Source: Pseudoalteromonas luteoviolacea DSM 6061 (lineage in GTDB: Bacteria; Pseudomonadota; Gammaproteobacteria; Enterobacterales; Alteromonadaceae). Taken from it: a stretch of 64,000 bases of DNA. The notes beneath the pieces were generated by a model. That model searched no databases. It saw nothing but the letters and a program-made list of their open reading frames with translations, and had not been told where the DNA came from. Location: the NCBI RefSeq assembly GCF_001625655.1, contig NZ_AUYB01000100.1:1-64000 (forward strand). The letters run 5' to 3'. Shown here piece after piece: positions 26,418-34,061 of this stretch (the stretch's first letter is position 1; each line of letters opens with the position of its first letter). The translations under genes and the position numbers were made by a program.

Positions 26418-26924
26418 ATGGCCCTAACTGAGCAAATAGATACTTCTGTTGACACTCCTTTGGAGTATGCATTGGCACCGTGGCAGTATGCAATCAAGTC
26501 AGGGAATCACGCTTTCCAACATGGGGAATTCGACTCTGCAAGAGATCGTTACCAGAGCGCGTTAAACCTAGCTGGCCATTTGCTACAAAGGTTCGTCAAT
26601 AGTGAGACTTGTGATGAACAGTTAGTTGCTATTGAGCATTGCTGTCCTGCCCTTGTGGTAGCTGCTCATAATTTGGCGGATTGCTTCATAGCGCTGTCAA
26701 ATCCAGAAAGAGCGTGTGAGCAATTGATAGAAGTACATTCTGTTATGCTGAACTTGGTCCAAAACGCCTCATTAGAAATCGTGGAGATTGCTTGCCACCA
26801 CTTACATAAAACACGACAAGAGTTGATTAATTTTGCTTCTTGTCATCCCCATCTTCCTGAGTTAATTGAACAAGTCAATATGGCGATGGAAGGTGGATTC
26901 AACCGTCCACATATAGTCCACTAA
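26418..26924 (+). CDS. Helical protein upstream of sodA
   Basis: The product has 168 residues, is all-helical by its patterning, and has a TPR-like stretch (YAIKSGNHAFQHGEFDSARDR, about 28-48). It has several Cys and His residues (HCC near residue 76, CHHLH near residue 125), so metal binding is possible but unproven. It lies 18 bases before Mn-sodA in the same direction. A similarly placed small helical orf is known in the Fur-controlled fumC-orfX-sodA operon of Pseudomonas; whether it is the same family needs alignment. A strong GGGAG ribosome site precedes the ATG. Confidence 0.75.
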   Translation: MALTEQIDTSVDTPLEYALAPWQYAIKSGNHAFQHGEFDSARDRYQSALNLAGHLLQRFVNSETCDEQLVAIEHCCPALVVAAHNLADCFIALSNPERACEQLIEVHSVMLNLVQNASLEIVEIACHHLHKTRQELINFASCHPHLPELIEQVNMAMEGGFNRPHIVH

Positions 26925-26942
26925 AGTAAATGAGGAAAAATC

Positions 26943-27557
26943 ATGGCTTTTACATTGCCACAGCTACCTTACGCTTATGATGCGTTAGAGCCGCATATCG
27001 ATACGAGAACAATGGAAATTCATCATACGTTGCATCATCAAACATACGTAAGTAAAGCAAATGCTGCATTAGAGGGTACTGAGCATGCGAATCGAGATCT
27101 TGAAGATCTTCTAAGAAATATTGACAGCCTGCCTGAGAACTTGAAAGGTGCCGTAAGAGATCATGTGGGAGGTCATCATAACCACAGCCTTTTCTGGACA
27201 ATTATGTCTTCAGATGGTGGCAATCTTCATGATGGTTCATTGTCAGCTGCTATCTCAGACACATTTGGTAGTTTTGAACAGTTTAAAGAGTTGTTTACTG
27301 GTGCAGCTGTGAGCCGTTTTGGCAGTGGTTGGGCTTGGCTTGTAGTTACCGCTGATGGAAAACTAGAAGTTACGAGTTCACTTAACCAAGACAGTCCTCT
27401 GATGGACGGCAAAACACCCATTTTAGGATTAGACGTTTGGGAGCATGCATACTATTTGAAGTATCAAAATAGACGCCCAGAATACATTGCCGCTTTTTAC
27501 AATGTGATTAATTGGGTAGAAGTTGAAAAACGTTACCAAGCTGCCATTGCGAGCTAA
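26943..27557 (+). CDS. sodA: Manganese superoxide dismutase
   Basis: This 204-residue enzyme converts superoxide to oxygen and peroxide in the cytoplasm. It has the ligand segments [20 protein letters not shown] and DVWEHAYYL (Mn site: three His and one Asp). The GGHxNHS form and the Gln in LNQDSPLM mark the Mn rather than the Fe type. It follows the helical orf in an operon and ends in a strong terminator. Placement beside the bacterioferritin genes suits joint control by iron, since Mn-SOD replaces Fe-SOD when iron is short. Confidence 0.94.
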   Translation: MAFTLPQLPYAYDALEPHIDTRTMEIHHTLHHQTYVSKANAALEGTEHANRDLEDLLRNIDSLPENLKGAVRDHVGGHHNHSLFWTIMSSDGGNLHDGSLSAAISDTFGSFEQFKELFTGAAVSRFGSGWAWLVVTADGKLEVTSSLNQDSPLMDGKTPILGLDVWEHAYYLKYQNRRPEYIAAFYNVINWVEVEKRYQAAIAS

Positions 27558-27566
27558 TTCACTTCA

Positions 27567-27597
27567 AAACACCGTATAGCAATTATGCGGTGTTTTT
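27567..27597 (+). terminator. Terminator of the sodA operon
   Basis: AAACACCG (27567-27574) pairs with CGGTGTTT (27588-27595) over a 13-nt loop, and T residues follow. It lies ten bases after the sodA stop. Confidence 0.8.
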
Positions 27598-27770
27598 CCC
27601 TTCTTTCTTGCTCCATTTGTGTTTCGGAAAATGAACAAATAGATGTATTCAAAGAAATAGTCACTACCTCTAAGAGACGTGACCAAAACTGTGCGCTATA
27701 GTATAGATAAGTCTTTGGCATTTAAGTTTATATATCAAAATGCTAATTCTAATTACTAAACGTGGGTTGT

Positions 27771-28556
27771 ATGCAATTTCTTGCTGTCGTTTTTTTTGCC
27801 ATTTTCTCTTCGTTTGCTTCAGCGACGACCTTTATAACTGTATGTTATGAAGATAAGAATGCCCCACCATTTTTCTTGGGCAGTGGGTTTGATGTACCAA
27901 AAGAGCGCCCTGGGGCGACAATAGAAATACTTCAAAGCCTAGAAGAGCGTATATCTACTGTGCGAATGGTGTTTGTACGTAAGCCTTGGCAACGCTGCTT
28001 AAAAGACATTAAAAATAACAAAGTAGATGCGGTCGTAGCCTCATATCGCCCAGAGCGCAGTAAGTTTCTGCAGTTTCCTAAGAATGTAGATGGCAGTATT
28101 AATTTATCGCTGGCGATTAGTATGCTAGGAACTTGCTTAGTTGGAAAGCAAGGGTTGGCTGTAGACATAGCTAACAGAAATTATCCTTTGAGCTTGGCTG
28201 CACCACGAGGTTACGCCGTGCTCAGTACGTTACAACAAGATTTATATCGTGTGATTTTAACCGACTCGCAAGAAGATGCGTATCAACTGGTGCTGAAAAG
28301 TTTAGTCGATGGTTCTTTGGGGTTGTGTAAAATTTACGATGAACAGGTCGCAGGTTTTCCTCATAGCGATAAACTACAAGCGGTTTATCCACCCGTTGAT
28401 ATCAGTTATGGGTATTTGGCTCTGTCAAAGGAGTTTACTGAACAAAACCCTGAGATGGCGCAAACCTTGTGGGATCAGTTAGAAAGTTTGCCCTTGCACA
28501 AGTATTACTTGGATTATGTAAAGAACCCTGCTAATCATAAACTTCCAAGGTATTGA
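27771..28556 (+). CDS. Periplasmic solute-binding protein (family 3 type)
   Basis: The product has 261 residues from the ATG at 27771 with a signal peptide (MQFLAVVFFAIFSSFASA). It reads like an amino-acid-type (SBP family 3) binding protein: ITVCYEDKNAPPF at the mature start, then ATIEILQSLEE and a KNNKVDAVVASYRPERSKF segment that fits the usual variable-lobe pattern. No ABC permease genes adjoin, so it may be an orphan receptor or a sensor partner. The downstream frame is close to thymidine kinase, but the two look unrelated. The function is inferred from fold pattern only. Confidence 0.7.
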   Translation: MQFLAVVFFAIFSSFASATTFITVCYEDKNAPPFFLGSGFDVPKERPGATIEILQSLEERISTVRMVFVRKPWQRCLKDIKNNKVDAVVASYRPERSKFLQFPKNVDGSINLSLAISMLGTCLVGKQGLAVDIANRNYPLSLAAPRGYAVLSTLQQDLYRVILTDSQEDAYQLVLKSLVDGSLGLCKIYDEQVAGFPHSDKLQAVYPPVDISYGYLALSKEFTEQNPEMAQTLWDQLESLPLHKYYLDYVKNPANHKLPRY

Positions 28557-28619
28557 TTGTGGTCATGCTCGCTTTCTTTATGTAGACTATCGCGCACTGA
28601 TATACTCTGCGAGCTCACC

Positions 28620-29201
28620 ATGGCACAACTTTACTTCTACTATTCAGCAATGAATGCTGGTAAGTCTACTACTCTATTACAGTCAGCTTTTAACTATCGA
28701 GAAAGAGGAATGACTCCTTTTATTTTAACCGCAGCGATAGATAATCGCTCTGGAGTAGGTAAGGTGGCATCTAGAATCGGCTTAGAAGCAGAAGCACATA
28801 CGTTTGAGCCAACTTCAGATGTATTTGAGTTGATTAGCAAGCATCACAATGAACAAAAACTTGATTGTATTTTGGTTGATGAAAGCCAGTTTTTGAGTAA
28901 ACAGCAAGTCTCTCAACTAACTGATGTCGTTGATAGCTTGGGTATTCCAGTACTTTGTTATGGTTTGCGAACTGACTTTATGGGCGAACTCTTCGATGGA
29001 GCAAAATACCTTCTTGCATGGGCTGATAAACTCATTGAGCTTAAAACAGTTTGTCATTGTGGCCGAAAAGCGAACCATGTTTTACGATTAGACGAGAATG
29101 GCAATGCTATCTCTGGTGGTAACCAAGTTGAGATTGGTGGCAATGATAGGTATGTTTCTGTGTGTAGAAAGCACTATAAATCAGAACTTAATAAGTTGTA
29201 A
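28620..29201 (+). CDS. tdk: Thymidine kinase
   Basis: This 193-residue enzyme phosphorylates thymidine in nucleotide salvage. It opens [20 protein letters not shown], with a Walker A loop typical of type II thymidine kinases, then DESQFL (Walker B region) and a C-terminal zinc site (VCHCGRKA plus VSVCRKH). The start at 28620 is chosen because the family begins there; the open frame reaches back to 28557. No strong ribosome site is seen. It stands between unrelated genes. Confidence 0.94.
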   Translation: MAQLYFYYSAMNAGKSTTLLQSAFNYRERGMTPFILTAAIDNRSGVGKVASRIGLEAEAHTFEPTSDVFELISKHHNEQKLDCILVDESQFLSKQQVSQLTDVVDSLGIPVLCYGLRTDFMGELFDGAKYLLAWADKLIELKTVCHCGRKANHVLRLDENGNAISGGNQVEIGGNDRYVSVCRKHYKSELNKL

Positions 29202-29253
29202 TTCTGCGTTTTTTTAACCATGCTTAGGCTATCGATATTAATACTTGGTAGCC

Positions 29254-30582
29254 ATGTCTAACTCTTCATTTTCATTTTTAGCTAGCGAATCGGGTCAACC
29301 ACTTAACACGCCAAAAAAAGAACCATGGATAATTTTACTCGTTGATGACGAGCCTGAAATACATCAAGTAACTACAATGGCGTTGTCTAGGTTTACTTAT
29401 GAAGGCCGATCTTTGGAGTTTCTCCATGCTTATTCTAAGGCTCAAGCCATAGAGATGATGCAATCAGAAACAAGAGTGAGTGTAATATTACTCGATGTGA
29501 TTATGGAGACAGACACGGCTGGTTTAGATTGTGTTAGAGAAATACGCCATGTGCTGAAAAACAAAACGGTGCGTATCATTCTTCGGACCGGCCAACCAAG
29601 TACGATCCCAGAGCATGAAGTTATGCTCAAATACGATATAAATGATTACAAAAATAAAGTCGATTTGACCAAGTCGCGTTTATACATTGCTATGACAAGT
29701 GCACTGCGAGCATACCAAGATATAGAGCGTCAGGCTGAATTAATAAACGCACTTAAAGATCTCAATGATAATTTGGAAGAGCGGGTGGTTGAGCGCACTT
29801 CAGAATTACAACTGGCAAATCTTGAACTAATTCAAGCTAAACAGCAGATTATTGCTCAACAACAATCCTTACTTCAATCGGAAAAAATGGCATCTATCGG
29901 TCAGCTGGCTGCTGGTGTGGCTCATGAAATTAACAACCCTTTGGGTGCTATGAAGTGCAATTTTGATGTACTAGCCGACTACATTGAAAAGTTCAGTAAA
30001 TGCATGAAGGAGCGTAATATAGATGAGTTAACCCCAGATTTGGCTGACATTAAAGAGATACTTGAAGATACTGACATTGATATGAATAGGATTGCAAAGA
30101 TTGTGAACGCACTATCTATTTTCAATGGTATATCAGGTGAAGAGAGTACCTCACTAAATATTAAGGAAGTCGTAGAGCAGTTTGTAGCTTCTTTACAGCA
30201 GCCACTGCAAGTATCTTATTCAATAGTTGAAGGGGCTGACTGGCATTTAAGGTGTTGTAGAGGGCAGCTTTTACAAGTTTTGGAAATTTTATATGTTAAT
30301 TCAGTCGAATCTGGAACAAAAACAGGTGATATTGAATTAACAATAGCCTCAAGCCAAAACGCCATACAGATCACTGTAAAAGATCGAGGTGATGGAATAG
30401 AAGCATCTAAGCTAACTCGTATCTTTGATCCTTTTTACACCACAAAACCAATCGGTCAAAATTTAGGGCTTGGTTTAACGATTGCACTAGTATTGGCTAA
30501 ACACAATAGCGGCAATATAAGCGTAGAGTCTGAGCTTGGCGTGGGAAGCTGTTTTGATGTCCGTTTTTCAAAAGTTAAGTGA
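29254..30582 (+). CDS. Response-regulator/histidine-kinase fusion
   Basis: The product has 442 residues from the ATG at 29254 (the frame opens nine bases earlier). An N-terminal receiver holds Asp81 (VILLDVIMETDTAG); a coiled coil follows (about 145-205), then a HisKA domain with His224 (VAHEINNPLGAM) and an ATPase domain with DRGDGI and LGLGLT. It lacks membrane segments, so it is a soluble phosphorelay kinase that takes a signal through its receiver. No partner lies next to it. It could integrate the output of the hybrid kinase encoded 5 kb upstream; that is a guess. Confidence 0.85.
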   Translation: MSNSSFSFLASESGQPLNTPKKEPWIILLVDDEPEIHQVTTMALSRFTYEGRSLEFLHAYSKAQAIEMMQSETRVSVILLDVIMETDTAGLDCVREIRHVLKNKTVRIILRTGQPSTIPEHEVMLKYDINDYKNKVDLTKSRLYIAMTSALRAYQDIERQAELINALKDLNDNLEERVVERTSELQLANLELIQAKQQIIAQQQSLLQSEKMASIGQLAAGVAHEINNPLGAMKCNFDVLADYIEKFSKCMKERNIDELTPDLADIKEILEDTDIDMNRIAKIVNALSIFNGISGEESTSLNIKEVVEQFVASLQQPLQVSYSIVEGADWHLRCCRGQLLQVLEILYVNSVESGTKTGDIELTIASSQNAIQITVKDRGDGIEASKLTRIFDPFYTTKPIGQNLGLGLTIALVLAKHNSGNISVESELGVGSCFDVRFSKVK

Positions 30583-30618
30583 GCAAACTCAAAAAGCAGC
30601 CCACTTTAATTATCGCGC

Positions 30619-31491
30619 TTAGTAGCACCAAGCTAAAAAGCGACTTTGTTTATTGCCCTGTAGCATCTTCACCGTTTTAAAGCGACTTACTTTTTGTTGT
30701 TTCAGTAATTTAGTTAAAGGAGATAAGTTATCTTTTTTAGAGATTAAGCAAGTAAACCAGCCTACTTGCTCTTTAAAGTGTGCGCTTTGTATAATCATAC
30801 TTTTAACAAAACCAAATTCACCGCCATCACACCAAAGCTCAGGAGCATGGCCCCCAAAGTTGAGTAATTTCTCATCTGCTTTTTCATTTAATCCAAGGTT
30901 TTTCCATTTACGCTGCGTCCCCTTAAGGGCTTCTTCAGCATTAGCATGGAAAGGGGGATTGCACATGGTGATATCAAAGTAATCTGTTGGGCCAACTATG
31001 CCAGAAAATATCATGTCGGCATTATTTTGGAGCTTTACTTTAACGTTTAATTTGTTGGCTTTAGAGATATTTTGCGCAACCTTTACTGCTACTTCGTTTA
31101 TATCAGAGCCGACAAATCGCCATTTGTAGATTGACTGTCCAAGTATTGGATAAACTAGATTTGCACCAGTCCCAATATCAAGACACCGAACTGATTTACC
31201 AGTAGGAATTACACCCCCATTATCATCCGCTAAAAGATCAGCCAATGCATGAATATAGTCCGCTCTGCCAGGTATAGGTGGGCACAAGAACTGCTCAGGA
31301 AGATCCCAAAACCTAATGTCATAATACGCAGACAATAGCGCTTTATTGAGTAAGAGGACCGCTGACTTGTCAGCAAAGTTTATAGTACTCTCGCCATCGT
31401 GCTTAGTGATAAGGTAATTAGATAGCTCTGGTAGGTGTTTGACTAAAATATCAAAGTTGTAACCAGATAAATGTTTATTTCTAGGATGCAT
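30619..31491 (-). CDS. rlmF: 23S rRNA (adenine-1618-N6)-methyltransferase RlmF
   Basis: The enzyme adds a methyl group to N6 of A1618 in 23S rRNA. It starts MHPRNKHLSGYNFD and has the SAM-binding DIGTGANLVYPI loop and the NPPF active-site tetrapeptide (in TMCNPPFHAN) of N6-adenine methylases. The length of 290 residues is normal for RlmF. It is convergent to the kinase gene. The conserved N-terminus makes the name secure. Confidence 0.93.
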   Translation of the reverse strand: MHPRNKHLSGYNFDILVKHLPELSNYLITKHDGESTINFADKSAVLLLNKALLSAYYDIRFWDLPEQFLCPPIPGRADYIHALADLLADDNGGVIPTGKSVRCLDIGTGANLVYPILGQSIYKWRFVGSDINEVAVKVAQNISKANKLNVKVKLQNNADMIFSGIVGPTDYFDITMCNPPFHANAEEALKGTQRKWKNLGLNEKADEKLLNFGGHAPELWCDGGEFGFVKSMIIQSAHFKEQVGWFTCLISKKDNLSPLTKLLKQQKVSRFKTVKMLQGNKQSRFLAWCY

Positions 31492-31612
31492 AGTAAAAAG
31501 TAGCGCAAAATAATTGCTGACTATTATACCCTAAATTGGATGATGTAACTATGAGGTTTACTTTAGGATAAGTTAACTGGTACGATGAGTTAAAAAGTAA
31601 ATTCGAACAATC

Positions 31613-32515
31613 ATGATCACACAAAAATCTCTATCTGTTCCCGTATCTGGTGGGGCTTGTTTGCATCTGCGTCATATATATCATGAGCAAAAGACGGGCC
31701 CAGTTGTTCTATTTCTTCATGGAGCCATAGAAAATGGCAAAATATTTTATACGCATAGCAATAAAGGTTTAGCTCCATTTATGGCGCTTAATGGGTTTAG
31801 GTGTTTCGTATTGGATTTAAGGGGAAGGGGTGGAAGCGTACCGGCCATTGACAGTGGTCATGAATATGGTCAAACAGAATCTATTCTTGAGGATGTGCCA
31901 GCGGCTCTGGCGTTCATTGAGCAGTATACGGGTTCAAAACCGCAGTTTTGGGTGGCCCACTCTTGGGGCGGGGTTATTATGAATAGCGTATTCGCGCGCT
32001 TTCCAGAAGAAGTTCCCAATGTAGACGCATGCGTATATTTTGGCTCTAAACGAAGCCTTTACAACAATCACCCAGAAAAGCTAATCAAAGCAAACTTGCT
32101 TTGGTACTGGTTGGCTCATCGCTATTCAAAAAAATATGGCTACTTACCGGCAAAGAAGCTTAAGTGGGGCTCAGATAATGAAACGGTAAAGTCTCATTGG
32201 CAAAGCGCTCAATGGGCCAAAAAAATGCCATGGGTAGATAGTGATGATGGGTTTGATTACGCTCAGGCATTAAAATCACAAGTTTTACCGCCTACATTAC
32301 ATATCGCTGGCGTCAAAGATAAGGCACTTGCCCAGCCCATAGACATTAAAATGTTTATGAAAGAGTCTGGGATAGGACTTCAAACACTTAACATATATGG
32401 AAAAAAGCATGGGCATGGGCACAATTATGGCCATATAGACATGTTGACTCACCCTAGAGCACAAGATGACCAGTTTAAAGATCTACTGAAGTGGTTTGAA
32501 TTATACCGAAAATAG
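31613..32515 (+). CDS. Alpha/beta hydrolase
   Basis: This 300-residue protein has an alpha/beta-hydrolase fold: VVLFLHGAIENG (oxyanion loop), then the nucleophile elbow AHSWGG with Ser117, a later acid (probably in LHIAGVKDKALAQP) and a His near HGHGHNYGH close to residue 265. No signal peptide is visible. The substrate is unknown; esterase or lipase types are the usual range. It converges on the TPR-sulfotransferase gene, and the two stop codons fall in one hairpin. Confidence 0.85.
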   Translation: MITQKSLSVPVSGGACLHLRHIYHEQKTGPVVLFLHGAIENGKIFYTHSNKGLAPFMALNGFRCFVLDLRGRGGSVPAIDSGHEYGQTESILEDVPAALAFIEQYTGSKPQFWVAHSWGGVIMNSVFARFPEEVPNVDACVYFGSKRSLYNNHPEKLIKANLLWYWLAHRYSKKYGYLPAKKLKWGSDNETVKSHWQSAQWAKKMPWVDSDDGFDYAQALKSQVLPPTLHIAGVKDKALAQPIDIKMFMKESGIGLQTLNIYGKKHGHGHNYGHIDMLTHPRAQDDQFKDLLKWFELYRK

Positions 32516-32533
32516 GGGAGAGTAACCCCTATT
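32511..32533. terminator. Hairpin over both stop codons of convergent genes
   Basis: AATAGGGG (32511-32518) pairs perfectly with CCCCTATT (32526-32533) over a 7-nt loop. The left arm contains the TAG stop of the hydrolase and the right arm holds the stop of the opposite gene. T-tracts are absent. Confidence 0.55.
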
Positions 32534-33965
32534 GATCGTCTAATGATTTTTCAATAAAGCTTTCAAAGGTTTTCCAGCGGCTCAATGAGCGCTGGTGTAA
32601 TGGCTGCCTTACTTGCGTTTTACTCAAGGTTTCTACCTTACTTCTGCTTTTGTAAAACTCCATGCATTCTGGCTCATATTTGAGATATAAAAAGTTGAGT
32701 AACTTTTGTACCGTTCTCTGTGGGTCTTCAATTAGCTTTTCGTAGGTTACTGAGTAAATATTTCGTTTCATAAGCGGTTTAAAGTGCGACATCACTTGTT
32801 CTTCAATGGATGCATATTGCTGATACTCTTTGAGTGAGCAAAAGTAGGGCTCATCTTCAGCGAAGTGATTACTATATACCGACCATGCGTTAGCCATAAA
32901 TTCTCTGGTTAAATGTATTACTCTTGCCTGAGGAAAGACCTTATAAATAAGTCCGATATTTTGAAAATTTGCAGGTAATTTGTTGATAACGACTTCTTCT
33001 TGAACTCGATGCTTTTTGATTTCTTCAACATAGACATTACGGCAGTAATCTAACATAGAGGTACTCATTTCGAGTGAGCACTCTGGAAATGGTCGTTCTG
33101 TTCTCATTTCAAGGTAAGGAACTATTTTATCACTGACAATGATACTTTCGCCAATGGTCCCGACTTGACTATGTTGTATAAGAATCTGTTCAAGTAATGT
33201 AGAGCCCGTTCTGGGCAATCCGACGATAAACACAGGTGTAAAGGTTGATTGAACTTTGTCTGTTGGCTTATCGAAAAAAGCGCTGTCAAATGTATTTAAG
33301 AGTCGATTGAAAAATGGCAGCATATCCGCAGTTCTAAATTTACATTGTGCGAGCTGTAGCCTGTTGGCTTTTTCATAGAATTCAAACGCTTTTTCGTTTT
33401 CTCCAAGAGCTTGATACCCTGTTGCCAAGGCATGGTAAGCTATAATTTGAAATTTGGGGTGTTCATATTTATTTTCGAAGTCTTCCAAACGTTGAATTAG
33501 TGCAGGGATTTGAGAGGGGGGTTTAAGCTGCATTAATTCGAATATCATAAAAACAGATACGCCTGACGGAGGGCACTCTAGACCTTTTTCAAATACTTGT
33601 GTCGCGTTATCAATAAAGCCATGATCTAAGTAAAATTGCCCAAGATGGTAATGTATTTGCGCGTTATGTTTGGCTACGCTCAACGCGTATTCCAAAACGG
33701 TCTTGGCATCTACAGGAGAGCCGACAGCAATAAACGCATCCGCTAGGGCATAGAGCGGATCTAACATTTTTGGTAAGTGTTCACATGCGCGTTTTAGGTA
33801 ATAGATAGCATTATCGTATTGCTCTAAGCGCATACAGATCCTGCCAAGCCCAAATAATGCTTTTCCGTTTTTAGGGTTTTGTTTCAGCACTTGCTTAAAC
33901 ATGAACTCTGCCTCTCTGAGACGGTTTTCAAGTAGCAATTCTGTGGCGCGATCTAAAAGTAACAT
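32529..33965 (-). CDS. TPR protein with C-terminal sulfotransferase domain
   Basis: The product has 478 residues. The N-terminal half is built of tetratricopeptide repeats (AEFMFKQVLKQNPKNGKALFGLGRI, ... YLKRACEHLPKM...). The C-terminal half, from about residue 245, has a PAPS-sulfotransferase 5'-phosphosulfate loop (FIVGLPRTGSTLLEQ) and a later RVIHLTREFMANAWSVYSNHF, fitting the 3'-phosphate region. It probably transfers sulfate to a protein, glycan or lipid; the TPRs would choose the acceptor. It stands alone, so the target is unknown. Confidence 0.85.
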   Translation of the reverse strand: MLLLDRATELLLENRLREAEFMFKQVLKQNPKNGKALFGLGRICMRLEQYDNAIYYLKRACEHLPKMLDPLYALADAFIAVGSPVDAKTVLEYALSVAKHNAQIHYHLGQFYLDHGFIDNATQVFEKGLECPPSGVSVFMIFELMQLKPPSQIPALIQRLEDFENKYEHPKFQIIAYHALATGYQALGENEKAFEFYEKANRLQLAQCKFRTADMLPFFNRLLNTFDSAFFDKPTDKVQSTFTPVFIVGLPRTGSTLLEQILIQHSQVGTIGESIIVSDKIVPYLEMRTERPFPECSLEMSTSMLDYCRNVYVEEIKKHRVQEEVVINKLPANFQNIGLIYKVFPQARVIHLTREFMANAWSVYSNHFAEDEPYFCSLKEYQQYASIEEQVMSHFKPLMKRNIYSVTYEKLIEDPQRTVQKLLNFLYLKYEPECMEFYKSRSKVETLSKTQVRQPLHQRSLSRWKTFESFIEKSLDDQ

Positions 33966-34005
33966 ATGATTTAAGCTTTTTATTTTTAAACAAATAATAA
34001 AAATA

Positions 34006-34039
34006 AAAAGAGGAAATAGCCAATGCTAATTCCTCTTTT
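34006..34039 (-). terminator. Terminator of the large TonB receptor gene
   Basis: AAAAGAGGAA (34006-34015) pairs with TTCCTCTTTT (34030-34039), and an inner TAGC/GCTA pair extends it. On the minus strand a T-rich tail follows. It lies 23 bases after the receptor stop. Confidence 0.75.
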
Positions 34040-34061
34040 GCTTCTGGGTTACAGATAAAGT

